A stretch of 23,448 nucleotides of DNA, taken from the NCBI RefSeq assembly GCF_034090345.1, contig NZ_JAXDSS010000009.1, forward strand, positions 1 to 23,448, in the 5' to 3' direction. Shown one piece after another: positions 1 through 7,459 of the stretch. This stretch comes from Peptoniphilus sp034090345. Lineage in GTDB: Bacteria; Bacillota; Clostridia; Tissierellales; Peptoniphilaceae. Position numbers and translations under genes: made by a program. The notes under the pieces are model-generated. The model worked only from the letters and a program-made list of their open reading frames with translations. It searched no databases and was not told the origin of the DNA. The first letter of the stretch is position 1, and every line of letters begins with the position of its first letter.

Positions 1-2
1 GT

Positions 3-167
3 CAAATATATAGAGTACTAAAAAGACACGGATTTAGAAAAATAATGCCAAGAAGTAAACATCCTAAGAAAGCAAGTAAAGAGGTCATAGAGACCTCAAA
101 AAAATTAACAGCAGAGCAAAAGAACTTAGAAACGTTAACCCAGATAAAAAAGAATGAGAGCAAATAA
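3..167 (+). pseudogene. IS630-type transposase, helix-turn-helix ORF, 3' fragment
   Basis: An open frame enters from the left edge and ends at TAA 165-167. It encodes about 54 residues containing RKIMPRSKHPKKAS followed by EVIETSKKLT, which I recognise as the end of the winged-helix DNA-binding ORF of IS630-family transposases. In that family a second frame encodes the DDE catalytic domain; nothing of it follows here, because a SPASM-domain reading frame starts at 154 and overlaps this one. The element therefore ends abruptly inside its own coding region. This is a transposase relic whose insertion or deletion probably removed the front half of the next gene. The upstream part lies outside the window, so an intact first ORF cannot be excluded. 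Family assignment is from memory of the motif, not from a search. Confidence 0.6.
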
Positions 168-786
168 AAATAATTTAATAGAGTTAATAGAGTATCTATT
201 AGATATAAATATTGATAAAATACAAATTTTAGGATATGAATCAACAAAAGGTGTAGTTGATAAATTTAAAGTTAATTTTTCAGAAGAAATCGAATTCATA
301 AATTCTTTAGCAAAATTTATAGTTACAACAAAAAAAGATATAAGCAAGATAAATATAAGTTTCTTAAAAAATTGTGGAGAGGAATATTTAAAAAAATTAA
401 CGAATGGCATTTATGAGATAAAAAATGGAGGGTATCATAAATGTCCAATAGAAAGAGATACTATATTTTTAGATAATAGAGGAAAAGTTTTTTATTGTGA
501 TAGTTATAATGTCTTTAAAGTTGTAGATGAAAATAAAATTTATGAAATAGATTCGCTAATTGATAGGAAACTATCTGAAATAAGTAAAAGAAATGAATTT
601 ATAGGAGATATTAAAAATATCATAGATCATAAAAAAATATTTGATAATTGGGAACCATGTTCAAAATGTAAATATTTATATAATAGTTGTATACCTTGTT
701 TAAAAACTGCTTTTAAAAATTTACAAAATGATGTAATTTTTGAGAAGTGTTATGAGTACAATAAATTAACTGATAAATTATATTAA
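154..786 (+). pseudogene. Radical SAM/SPASM peptide maturase, N-terminally truncated (SPASM domain only)
   Basis: The 210-residue frame lacks the CxxxCxxC cluster motif and the TIM-barrel core of radical SAM enzymes, but keeps a cysteine-rich C-terminal domain: Cys97 and Cys115, then Cys169-xx-Cys172-x6-Cys179-xx-Cys182 and Cys199. This spacing is typical of SPASM domains, which hold auxiliary Fe-S clusters in enzymes that modify ribosomal peptides. A whole enzyme of this kind is usually 350-450 residues, so roughly the first half is missing. The frame opens just after a stop at 145-147 and overlaps an IS630-like transposase end, so the loss is probably due to transposon insertion plus deletion. 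ATG 154 has no convincing ribosome binding site. It lies directly upstream of a second radical SAM gene and an exporter, as in RiPP loci. Without the core it cannot do radical chemistry alone; an unusual stand-alone SPASM partner is possible but less likely. Confidence 0.65.
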
Positions 787-808
787 TACTGAAAAAGGGT
801 TGATTAAA

Positions 809-1917
809 ATGTTGAAAACGAGAAAAAAACCAGAATTATTACACTTACATATGGATATTACTGTGAATTGCAATTTATTTTGTAAATATTGTTTTTACAG
901 TGAGTATAATTCTAAAGAGTTTATAGAAAAAGAATTATCTTTAGATAAGCATAAAAGTATTATAGATGAAGCTATAAATATGGGATGTCAAAAAATAATA
1001 TTATCAGGGGGAGAAGTTTTGACATCTTACAAATTTAAACCATTAATAAAATATTGTAATGAAAAAAATTGAAAACTATTTTTATAACAAATGGAACTTT
1101 ATTAACTGATGATACTATTAAATTTTTATCTTTTTATAGAGATACAATTGATGAAATTAAAATTAGCTTTGATGGGAGAGGGAATGATTTTGTTAGAGGA
1201 AAGGGGACTACAAAATTAATTTTATCTGCTATAGAAAAGTTAGATAGAAATAATTTTCCGTGGACATTAAATACTATTATAAATAAATATAATGTGGATT
1301 ATTTAAATGAAATTTATGATTTTTTAGAAAACTACAATCCAAAATATTGGAGATTAGATATTCCTTTTATATCAGGAAGAATGGCAGAGAATAAAGATGA
1401 AATAGGTATTTTTGATATGGAGATTATTATAAAAAGATGTGCTAAAATAATAAAAAGAAATATAATAGATACTCACAAAAGTTTTGATTTATGGATATAT
1501 AATATATATTCTCCAGGATTGGAAAATTATGATTTTGCTGAAAAAACTAAAGATATACATCCTTGTTCATATAATAAAAGAAATTTAGGAATTCGTGGAT
1601 TAGGAGAAGTTACACCATGTGCTAGATTTTTGGATTTAAAATTATCATCAGTAAAAGGCAAGTCAATTAGAGACGCTAAGAAAGATGAAAAATATAAAAA
1701 GTTTTGGGAAATAAAAGTAGGAGATTTTAAAGAATGTTTTGACTGTAGGTATTACAAAATATGTGGTTCGTGATGTAGAGCAAATGCTTATGAATGTTTT
1801 GGAGATATTATGAGAAAAGACCCTTTAAACTGCTTGATTTTTCCTGAAATGGAAAAATATATAATCCCCCTATTCTCAATAGAAACACAAAATAGCTTTA
1901 AGGAGTTGCTTATATGA
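809..1917 (+). pseudogene. Radical SAM/SPASM peptide maturase, broken by a frameshift and a stop codon
   Basis: The first piece (ATG 809, with AAAAAGGG 9 nt upstream; TTG 800 is possible but less well placed) encodes the CNLFCKYC motif at residues 21-28, which binds the [4Fe-4S] cluster and SAM. It stops at TGA 1070-1072. One extra A in the A7 run at 1062-1068 restores the frame into the second piece, which continues with FITNGTLL, ISFDG and the start of a SPASM domain. TGA at 1771-1773 interrupts that domain between CGS and CRANAYEC, where Gly is usual (GGA to TGA). Beyond it the frame stays open to TGA 1915-1917 and overlaps the exporter start by 4 bp (ATGA). Repaired, the protein would be about 369 residues, the normal family length. 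The conserved reading on both sides of each lesion indicates recent inactivation or, for the homopolymer, a possible sequencing error. The substrate is unknown; a small peptide is likely from the domain type. Confidence 0.75.
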
Positions 1918-3107
1918 AAAATAAAACACATATAAAATTTTATATAATAAGTTTCTTACAATTTTTAATGGAGGAAATAGTAGGTACTTCTTTGATAATA
2001 TTTTTATTATATAAGGATTTATCTTTAAGAGAAGTAAATTTTTTATTAGCATTTGGATTTTTTATTGTGTGGATAGGGGAGATACCTACAGGTTTAGTGG
2101 CAGATAAATATGGAAGGAAAGCTTCTATAATTATAGGCTTAATATTACATTTGATATATTTGTATACATTTATAGAAAAACAGGGATATTATATTTTATT
2201 ATTTGCTTCAATATTTTCAGGATTATATACTTGTTTTATTTCAGGAAGTTTAGAAGCATGGGTTGTGGAAAATACAGATAGACCAATAGAAGAAATTTTT
2301 TCAAACAACAATATTATTAGAAATGTAGCAGGAGTTACGGCCGGAATATTTGGAGCAATATTAGCATCTAAAAATTTAGTGTATCCATGGATATTTAGTT
2401 TTATAATTAGCATAGTATTGTTAATTTTTATGATATTTTTTGTATCAGATAATTTTAGATATACGAGTGAGGATAAAAAACAAACAATTAAATCAATATC
2501 TATGAATTCTTTAAGTATAGTAAAAAATAACAAAGAAATTCTTATAATTTTCATTGTAGCACTATTTATAGCACTGTCAAATTCAGCAGCTAATGTATTT
2601 CAACAGCCAAGATTCTTAGGTACTAGCAACTATCCAATTTGGATAATGGGAATATTGAAAGTAGTATTTTCTATAGCAATGATATTTGGAAGTTATATAG
2701 CTAAAATTATTAGTAAAAATAGAGAAGATTATTATGGGGTTTCTATAACATGTTTTATTTTATTTTTGTTTTTAATACTATCTTCAATATCAAACAGATT
2801 TTATTTTATATTACCAATGTTTATATTATATGAAATTGGAAGAGGAATGTATCCTGTTACATCTCAAATATTTATAAATAAGAGAATACCTAATGAATAT
2901 AGAGCTACACTATTGTCGTTATTATCATCATTTTTCCAATTTGGAATGTGTATGGGTTTAATAATTACGGGAATAATTTCAAAAAGTTATATTAATTTAG
3001 AGTCTAATCAGATGCCGATACAAATTTCTTGGGCAATATGTTCAATATTTGCATTAATAGCATTTTGCATAATAAACTTAGCACGAATTAAAAAAGACAG
3101 TCATTAA
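1914..3107 (+). CDS. MFS transporter, probable peptide or drug exporter
   Basis: The 397-residue protein is strongly hydrophobic with about 11-12 membrane segments, the normal major facilitator size. The signature loop between segments 2 and 3 is visible as GLVADKYGRKAS near residues 60-70, and a weaker copy of the pattern lies in the second half. It probably uses the proton gradient to move a small molecule out of the cell. Start ATG 1914 is preceded by AAGGAG at 1900-1905 and overlaps the stop of the radical SAM gene as ATGA, so the two were translationally coupled. That coupling suggests the transporter exported the product of the radical SAM enzyme or gave self-protection. Unlike its upstream partners the frame is intact. 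The substrate cannot be read from sequence. Confidence 0.85.
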   Translation: MKNKTHIKFYIISFLQFLMEEIVGTSLIIFLLYKDLSLREVNFLLAFGFFIVWIGEIPTGLVADKYGRKASIIIGLILHLIYLYTFIEKQGYYILLFASIFSGLYTCFISGSLEAWVVENTDRPIEEIFSNNNIIRNVAGVTAGIFGAILASKNLVYPWIFSFIISIVLLIFMIFFVSDNFRYTSEDKKQTIKSISMNSLSIVKNNKEILIIFIVALFIALSNSAANVFQQPRFLGTSNYPIWIMGILKVVFSIAMIFGSYIAKIISKNREDYYGVSITCFILFLFLILSSISNRFYFILPMFILYEIGRGMYPVTSQIFINKRIPNEYRATLLSLLSSFFQFGMCMGLIITGIISKSYINLESNQMPIQISWAICSIFALIAFCIINLARIKKDSH

Positions 3108-3207
3108 TATTTTAAGCAATGATCACATTATTTAATTCATTATGAATAAGGATTATATACTATATGATACAGAAGATAAAAAACAATTAATTTTAATAAA
3201 GTATAAT

Positions 3208-3240
3208 AAACGAGTTAGTCATTTACGATTAGCTCGTTTT
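3208..3240. terminator. Bidirectional hairpin terminator
   Basis: A 13-pair stem (outer arms AAACGAG and CTCGTTT, two inner G-T pairs) with a 6-nt loop at 3221-3226 is followed by T4 on the plus strand and by a T-rich stretch on the minus strand. It would end the transporter transcript from the left. The minus-strand recombinase fragment has its TGA (3219-3221) inside the stem, so it would serve that gene too. Confidence 0.75.
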
Positions 3241-3689
3241 AATGTACTTACAGAAATTCCTGTCATTTCACTAACTTGTTTATATGAATAGGATTTTTTC
3301 AATTCTAAAGCATGATTTATTTGTTTTTGTGAAAATTTTTTAGGACGACCTTCTCTATAATCTGATTTTAATTTAGCAATGGCTCTCCCCTCTTGAGTAC
3401 GCTCTACAATAAGATCTCTTTCAAATTCAGCAAAAGCAAAAAATATTTGCCTAATTAATTTACTAGCAGGAGTATTATCCATAATGCCAATATTTAATAT
3501 ATGGACTCTAACATTTTTTTCTAAAAGAGAATTAATTAATTTAGAACCTTCAATAGCACTTCTTGCAACTCTATCAAGTTTAGTAAACATTAAAGTGTTA
3601 CCATCTTCCAATAAAGAAAGTAATTTATTTAATTCAGGTTTATCAATTTTTGTTGGCTCTATAATAGCTGTTAGAGATTTACTCCCCAA
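3219..3689 (-). pseudogene. Serine recombinase (resolvase/invertase), N-terminally truncated
   Basis: The visible protein contains KPELNKLLSLLEDGNTLMF, KLDRVARS, FAFAEFERDLIVERTQEG and a C-terminal helix-turn-helix (GRPKKFSQKQIN, then YKQVSEMTGISVSTLKR). These are hallmarks of small serine recombinases such as Tn3-type resolvases and invertases, which cut and rejoin DNA through a serine near residue 10. That serine and about the first 40-45 residues (the usual IGYARVST region) are absent. Genuine recombinase similarity begins near 3654, exactly where a long palindrome (3655-3705) starts; the extra N-terminal residues up to the possible TTG start at 3689 are translated palindrome. It cannot catalyse strand exchange as it stands. 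The gene lies between the eroded peptide-maturase locus and a conserved gene, and marks the edge of an accessory region. Confidence 0.8.
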
Positions 3690-3705
3690 CAGATATTATA
3701 GAGCC
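3655..3705. repeat. 51-bp near-perfect palindrome, possible collapsed IS end pair or terminator
   Basis: Two 18-nt arms (3655-3672 and 3688-3705) match at 17 of 18 positions. They begin with GGCTCT and end with AGAGCC, and the 15-nt centre can pair further with G-T pairs. T6 follows at 3706-3711 on the plus strand, so it could act as a rho-independent terminator in that direction, but no plus-strand gene leads into it. The recombinase coding similarity breaks exactly at its left edge. Ends starting GGCTCT recall ISL3-family inverted repeats, so it may be the two ends of an insertion sequence left after loss of the interior. No clear 8-bp target duplication is present. Confidence 0.6.
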
Positions 3706-3754
3706 TTTTTTATTTCCTCGTCTTTTTTATTTCCTCGTCTTTTTTATTCTCGAG
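3704..3754. repeat. 17-bp tandem repeat, three units
   Basis: Units at 3704-3720 and 3721-3737 differ only in their first base (C/T, then CTTTTTTATTTCCTCG), and 3738-3754 is a third, decayed unit ending in CTCGAG. The array lies just downstream (minus-strand sense) of the four-module sulfur protein gene, between it and the palindrome. It looks like replication slippage rather than a coding or regulatory feature. No clear terminator for the minus-strand gene was found here. Confidence 0.7.
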
Positions 3755-3776
3755 ACTTTTGCAACAGCTCCTTGTG

Positions 3777-6260
3777 TTATATAAATAAATTTACATTTGA
3801 TTCTTCTGCATCACCAAGATAAGTTCCAACTCCTACATATTCAATTCCGTCGATTAGTTCTTCTTTAGTAATTCCCATAACGTCCATACTCATTGTGCAA
3901 GCCATTATTTTGACACCGTTTTGCATAGCGCATTTAATCAAGTCTTCTAATGAATTTACATTTTTATCTCTCATTATCTTTTTCATCATTGCAGTTCCTA
4001 AACCGCCCATGTTCATCTTAGAAAGACCAAGCTTAGTGCTACCCTTAGGTAACATAAATCCAAACATCTTTTCCATAAAGTTCTTTTTAATGGATGGCGG
4101 ATTTTGTTTTCTAAGAGCAGACAGTCCCCAGAAAGTGAAGAACATAGTTACAGGTCTGCCCATTGCGGCGGCACCATTTGCAATTATAAAACTTGCCAAG
4201 ACTTTATCAAAATCTCCGGAGAATACTATCATAGTTTTCCCATCAGGTGTGTTAGTAGGTGCGAGCTTTAATTCATCACTGCCTTTTTTTAAAACTGCAA
4301 CGTATTTATTTCCATCTTTTCCTGCTGAAATAAGTGTGTTTCCGGTTCTGTTACTCCAAGCTTTAATATCTTTTACAAAACCGGGATCTGAAGCTTGGAT
4401 TTCTAAAATATCCCCCTCATTTACTGTGTTCATCTTTTCAAAAACTTGCATCAAAGGACCGGGACATTGCATCCCCATACAATTTAGTTTGATTGTCCTG
4501 TTGTCTTCGTTATTACTATGGTTTTTGACATTAAAAGTTTTTTCTTGAAAATTTATATTTCCATTATCGGATAACGGCTCTAATTTTGTAGAAGGGTTTA
4601 ATTTATCATAATGAGTAGATTGATAGAATCTTGTTCCACCGGGATATAATTTAACTTTTTTAAAACCGTTTTGAATTAAAATTCTTGCAGCATTGTAAGA
4701 ACGAACTCCAATTGCACAGAAAGTTATAATTTCTTTTTCTTTATCGAGTTCAGAAAGTCTATTTCTCAACTGTCCTAAAGGAATATTGACAGAGTTTTCA
4801 ATTTCAAATGCCATAAGTTCAGCCGGTTCTCTCACATCTAATAGAACTGCATCAGGATTTGTCTTTTCTATGTCCCAAGCTGAAAATTCCACTAAATTAT
4901 TTAAAGTGTTTTCAGCCGTGAAGCCTGCCATATTAACAGGGTCTTTAGCAGAAGAGAAAGGCGGAGCGTATGATAACTCTAGAGCTTTTAAATCAAAGAT
5001 ACTTCCGTTAAGTTTCATTGTAGTGGCGATTGTATCAATTCTCTTATCGACACTTTCCATGCCAATTATTTGAGCACCGTAGATTTTCATTCCGTCTGTG
5101 CTAAATAATAATTTAATAGTTAATGGGCTTGCTCCGGGATAGTAACCTGCATGGGAGTTTTGAGTTACGTATATGTTTTTGAAGTCTTTACCTTCAACAA
5201 GACCGTTTTTTAGTAGAGTTTTTTCATTTGAGCCTGTTGATGCAACAGATAAATCGAATACTTGTGCGATTGAAGTGCCCATAGTTCCGGCATAGACTTC
5301 ATTTCTACCACAGATATTGTTTGCAACAATTCTCGCTTGTTTGTTGGCAGGTCCGGCAAGAGGAATCATGGTTTTTTTATTTAAGATAAAATCATTAACT
5401 TCAATGACATCTCCAACGGCATATATGTCTGGGTCATTAGTTAGAAGATTTTCATCAACAATGATTCCACCACGTTCGTTAGTATTTATGCCGGCATCTT
5501 TAGCAATTTGGCTATTAGGACGTACACCTATAGATAAAATAACTAAGTCAGAAGTTATTTTTTCTCCGGATTCTAAAACTACAGAGATTTTATCTGAAGT
5601 TTCTTCAAATTTAGAAACCGTGCTGTTAAGATGCAGTTTAACGCCATTTTGTGCTATATTTTCGTGTAAAAGTTGAGCCATTTCAAAATCTACAGGTGCC
5701 ATCACTTGATTTGTACCTTCAACAAGATGGACATTTAATCCTGCATGTTTCAAGTTTTCCATCATTTCAAGGCCAATAAACCCACCACCAATGACGACAA
5801 CGTCCTTTACATTTTTTTCAGTTAAGAATTTTTTTATTGTAAGTGTATCCGGGACAGTCCATAGAGTTTTAATTCTATCGCTATCAATTCCGGGGATAGA
5901 TGGTCTTATAGGCGAAGAACCTGTTGAAATTATAAGTTTGTCATAGCTTTCAGCGTATTCAATACCGCTGTCAACTTTTTTAACTATTACTGTTTTAGAA
6001 TCTCTATCTATTTTAACAACTTCATTTTCAACTCTTACATCAACATTGAATTTAGATTTCATTGCCTCAGGAGTTTCTAAGAAGAGAGCATCTTCAGATT
6101 CAATCACACCACCTACATAGTATGGGAGACCGCAGTTGGCATATGAAATATAAGGGCCTCTTTCTAAAACAATTATTTCAGCATCTTTATCCAGTCGCCT
6201 GAGTCTTGCGGCAGCTCCTGCACCACCGGCAACTCCTCCGATAATTACAATTTTTTTCAT
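3777..6260 (-). CDS. Four-module CoA-disulfide reductase / rhodanese / TusA / DsrE-like fusion
   Basis: The 827-residue protein joins four sulfur-handling units. Residues 1-445 form an FAD/NAD(P)H oxidoreductase with the dinucleotide fold GGVAGGAGAAARLRR, the active Cys43 in YANCGLP and the NAD fold GGGFIGLE, typical of CoA-disulfide or persulfide reductases. Residues about 455-550 are a rhodanese domain with Cys515 in FCAIGVRSYNAA. Residues about 590-660 are TusA-like, with Cys599 in the CPGP motif. Residues about 670-827 are DsrE/DsrF-like, with Cys788 in MACTMSMDVMG. Such fusions are thought to pass persulfide sulfur between cysteines while the flavin site reduces persulfide or CoA disulfide. 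All key cysteines are present. ATG 6260 has AAAGGTGG 7 nt upstream. It is cytoplasmic, single-gene and divergent from the M50 gene. The exact substrate (CoA persulfide, polysulfide or sulfane sulfur) is inferred. Confidence 0.9.
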   Translation of the reverse strand: MKKIVIIGGVAGGAGAAARLRRLDKDAEIIVLERGPYISYANCGLPYYVGGVIESEDALFLETPEAMKSKFNVDVRVENEVVKIDRDSKTVIVKKVDSGIEYAESYDKLIISTGSSPIRPSIPGIDSDRIKTLWTVPDTLTIKKFLTEKNVKDVVVIGGGFIGLEMMENLKHAGLNVHLVEGTNQVMAPVDFEMAQLLHENIAQNGVKLHLNSTVSKFEETSDKISVVLESGEKITSDLVILSIGVRPNSQIAKDAGINTNERGGIIVDENLLTNDPDIYAVGDVIEVNDFILNKKTMIPLAGPANKQARIVANNICGRNEVYAGTMGTSIAQVFDLSVASTGSNEKTLLKNGLVEGKDFKNIYVTQNSHAGYYPGASPLTIKLLFSTDGMKIYGAQIIGMESVDKRIDTIATTMKLNGSIFDLKALELSYAPPFSSAKDPVNMAGFTAENTLNNLVEFSAWDIEKTNPDAVLLDVREPAELMAFEIENSVNIPLGQLRNRLSELDKEKEIITFCAIGVRSYNAARILIQNGFKKVKLYPGGTRFYQSTHYDKLNPSTKLEPLSDNGNINFQEKTFNVKNHSNNEDNRTIKLNCMGMQCPGPLMQVFEKMNTVNEGDILEIQASDPGFVKDIKAWSNRTGNTLISAGKDGNKYVAVLKKGSDELKLAPTNTPDGKTMIVFSGDFDKVLASFIIANGAAAMGRPVTMFFTFWGLSALRKQNPPSIKKNFMEKMFGFMLPKGSTKLGLSKMNMGGLGTAMMKKIMRDKNVNSLEDLIKCAMQNGVKIMACTMSMDVMGITKEELIDGIEYVGVGTYLGDAEESNVNLFI

Positions 6261-6318
6261 AGTTTTCCACCTTTCAGTAATATATATTTAGTATATATCT
6301 TTATAAGATGAGAAGTCG

Positions 6319-6331
6319 GTGACTAAGTCAC
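6319..6331. promoter_or_regulatory. 13-bp palindrome, candidate operator between divergent genes
   Basis: GTGACT-A-AGTCAC is a perfect inverted repeat in the 134-bp space between the divergent sulfur-protein and M50 genes. It is far more GC-rich than its surroundings. It could bind a dimeric regulator of either gene; the half-site resembles CRP/FNR half-sites but the spacing is shorter than theirs. The regulator is unknown. Confidence 0.35.
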
Positions 6332-6366
6332 AGAAGAAAAATAAGAATGTATGAAGTAGTATGTAA

Positions 6367-6375
6367 TGTTATAAT
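6367..6375 (+). promoter_or_regulatory. Extended -10 promoter of the M50/ABC-F/sulfatase run
   Basis: TG-T-TATAAT is a perfect extended -10 element with no good -35 box. Transcription would start near 6382, giving a leader of only about 13 nt that contains the GGGAGGGAG ribosome binding site before ATG 6395. Confidence 0.5.
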
Positions 6376-6394
6376 TATCAAATAGGGAGGGAGC

Positions 6395-7459
6395 ATGGGA
6401 ATATTATCTTTGATTATAGGATTTTTATTTGGAGGATTTGTAACTTATAGTTATGGAAATTACATATTAAATGGAGAAAGAATTAATCCTTTGGTATTTT
6501 TATATACTCTTACACTGGCTATAGTATTTAGTATATTTATACATGAGTTGGGGCATTATTTAGCAGCAAAGATAAGTGGATATAGATTTGTAATGTATAG
6601 AATATCTTCGTATGCATTGGTAAGAGAAAATGGACATTTAAAATTTAAGAAATTTAAAATTCCGGGAACTCTTGGGCAAAATCTAATGGTTCCAAAACAG
6701 AAATTAGGGGAAGACTATCCGTATGTTCTATATAATATGGGTGGAGTTCTTTTAAATTTAATTACGGGAATAATATTTTTTATAATTATGATTAATGCTA
6801 GAGGAGATTTAAAAGCTTTTGCATTTCACATGCATATAGTAAATATATTTGGTGTAATAACTAATGGAATTCCATTGAAGGGAATGATTAATAATGACGG
6901 GAAGAATGCACTTGAAAGCTATAAAAATAAATCGTATAGGGTGTTAATTCAAGCGTCTTTGATCGCAAGTGAAAGATATTTAAAAGAGTCAGAGAATTTG
7001 TGGTCGGAAGATGAAATGAAAGTTTTAACAGCGCCTGATAATATGAAATATTTAGAATTTAACAGTTTTATGGTAGATTATTATTTTGATATTGGAGATT
7101 TTAAAAGAGCTGAAAAAACAGCAGAATTGGCTTTGACAAAGCCGGTGTTGTCTTCAGATTTACAAAGACAAGTTTTAATTGGAGAGGTACTCTTCTATAA
7201 ACTAGTGAATAGAGATGAAGAAGGTATAGAGAAGTACGATACTGAAGAATTTGAAAAATTTAGAAATAAAATATTAAAGGCTCTTATAAATAGATTTCAT
7301 ATAGAATATGCTTTTGCACTGTATGAAAGAGATTATGCGGGAGCTAGAAAGATAAAGAAAGATTTTGAAGAGTATATTACAACTTATCCATTTGTAGGAC
7401 AGAGTAAGTCTGTTGCAAAATTAATGGATTATGCAGATGAAAAATTAGGTGAAAAATGA
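6395..7459 (+). CDS. M50-family membrane metalloprotease with C-terminal helical extension
   Basis: The 354-residue protein has an N-terminal hydrophobic segment, then a membrane segment carrying HELGH (His50, Glu51, His54), the zinc site of site-2-type proteases. A second membrane region holds MGGVLLNLITG, followed by NGIPLKGMINNDG, which matches the NxxPxxxxDG motif that supplies the third zinc ligand. About 190 residues after it are soluble and helix-rich, possibly TPR-like (DYYFDIGDFKRAEKTAELAL). M50 enzymes cut membrane-spanning substrates; this subgroup in Firmicutes is uncharacterised and no substrate can be named. ATG 6395 follows GGGAGGGAG. The stop overlaps the next start by 4 bp (ATGA), so it is co-translated with the ABC-F gene, which does not by itself explain the function. 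Confidence 0.8.
   Translation: MGILSLIIGFLFGGFVTYSYGNYILNGERINPLVFLYTLTLAIVFSIFIHELGHYLAAKISGYRFVMYRISSYALVRENGHLKFKKFKIPGTLGQNLMVPKQKLGEDYPYVLYNMGGVLLNLITGIIFFIIMINARGDLKAFAFHMHIVNIFGVITNGIPLKGMINNDGKNALESYKNKSYRVLIQASLIASERYLKESENLWSEDEMKVLTAPDNMKYLEFNSFMVDYYFDIGDFKRAEKTAELALTKPVLSSDLQRQVLIGEVLFYKLVNRDEEGIEKYDTEEFEKFRNKILKALINRFHIEYAFALYERDYAGARKIKKDFEEYITTYPFVGQSKSVAKLMDYADEKLGEK

Noticed and set aside
1771..1773. TGA read as glycine, tryptophan or selenocysteine
   Set aside because: Intact genes here end at TGA (7457-7459 and 20884-20886), and a single-base change from GGA explains the site. I saw no hairpin after it that I could defend as a SECIS element.
3142..3294. Small plus-strand ORF after the transporter, considered as a RiPP precursor
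   Set aside because: It has no ribosome binding site, no cysteine or repeat pattern, and most of it is antisense to the recombinase fragment and through the terminator hairpin.
3895..5676. Long plus-strand frames opposite the four-module sulfur gene
   Set aside because: They are shadows of a well-supported minus-strand coding region, with no recognisable product or start signals.
6369..6383. PerR/Fur-like box TTATAATTATCAAAT before the M50 gene
   Set aside because: Most of the match is the -10 box itself and the second half-site is weak; too likely by chance in AT-rich DNA.
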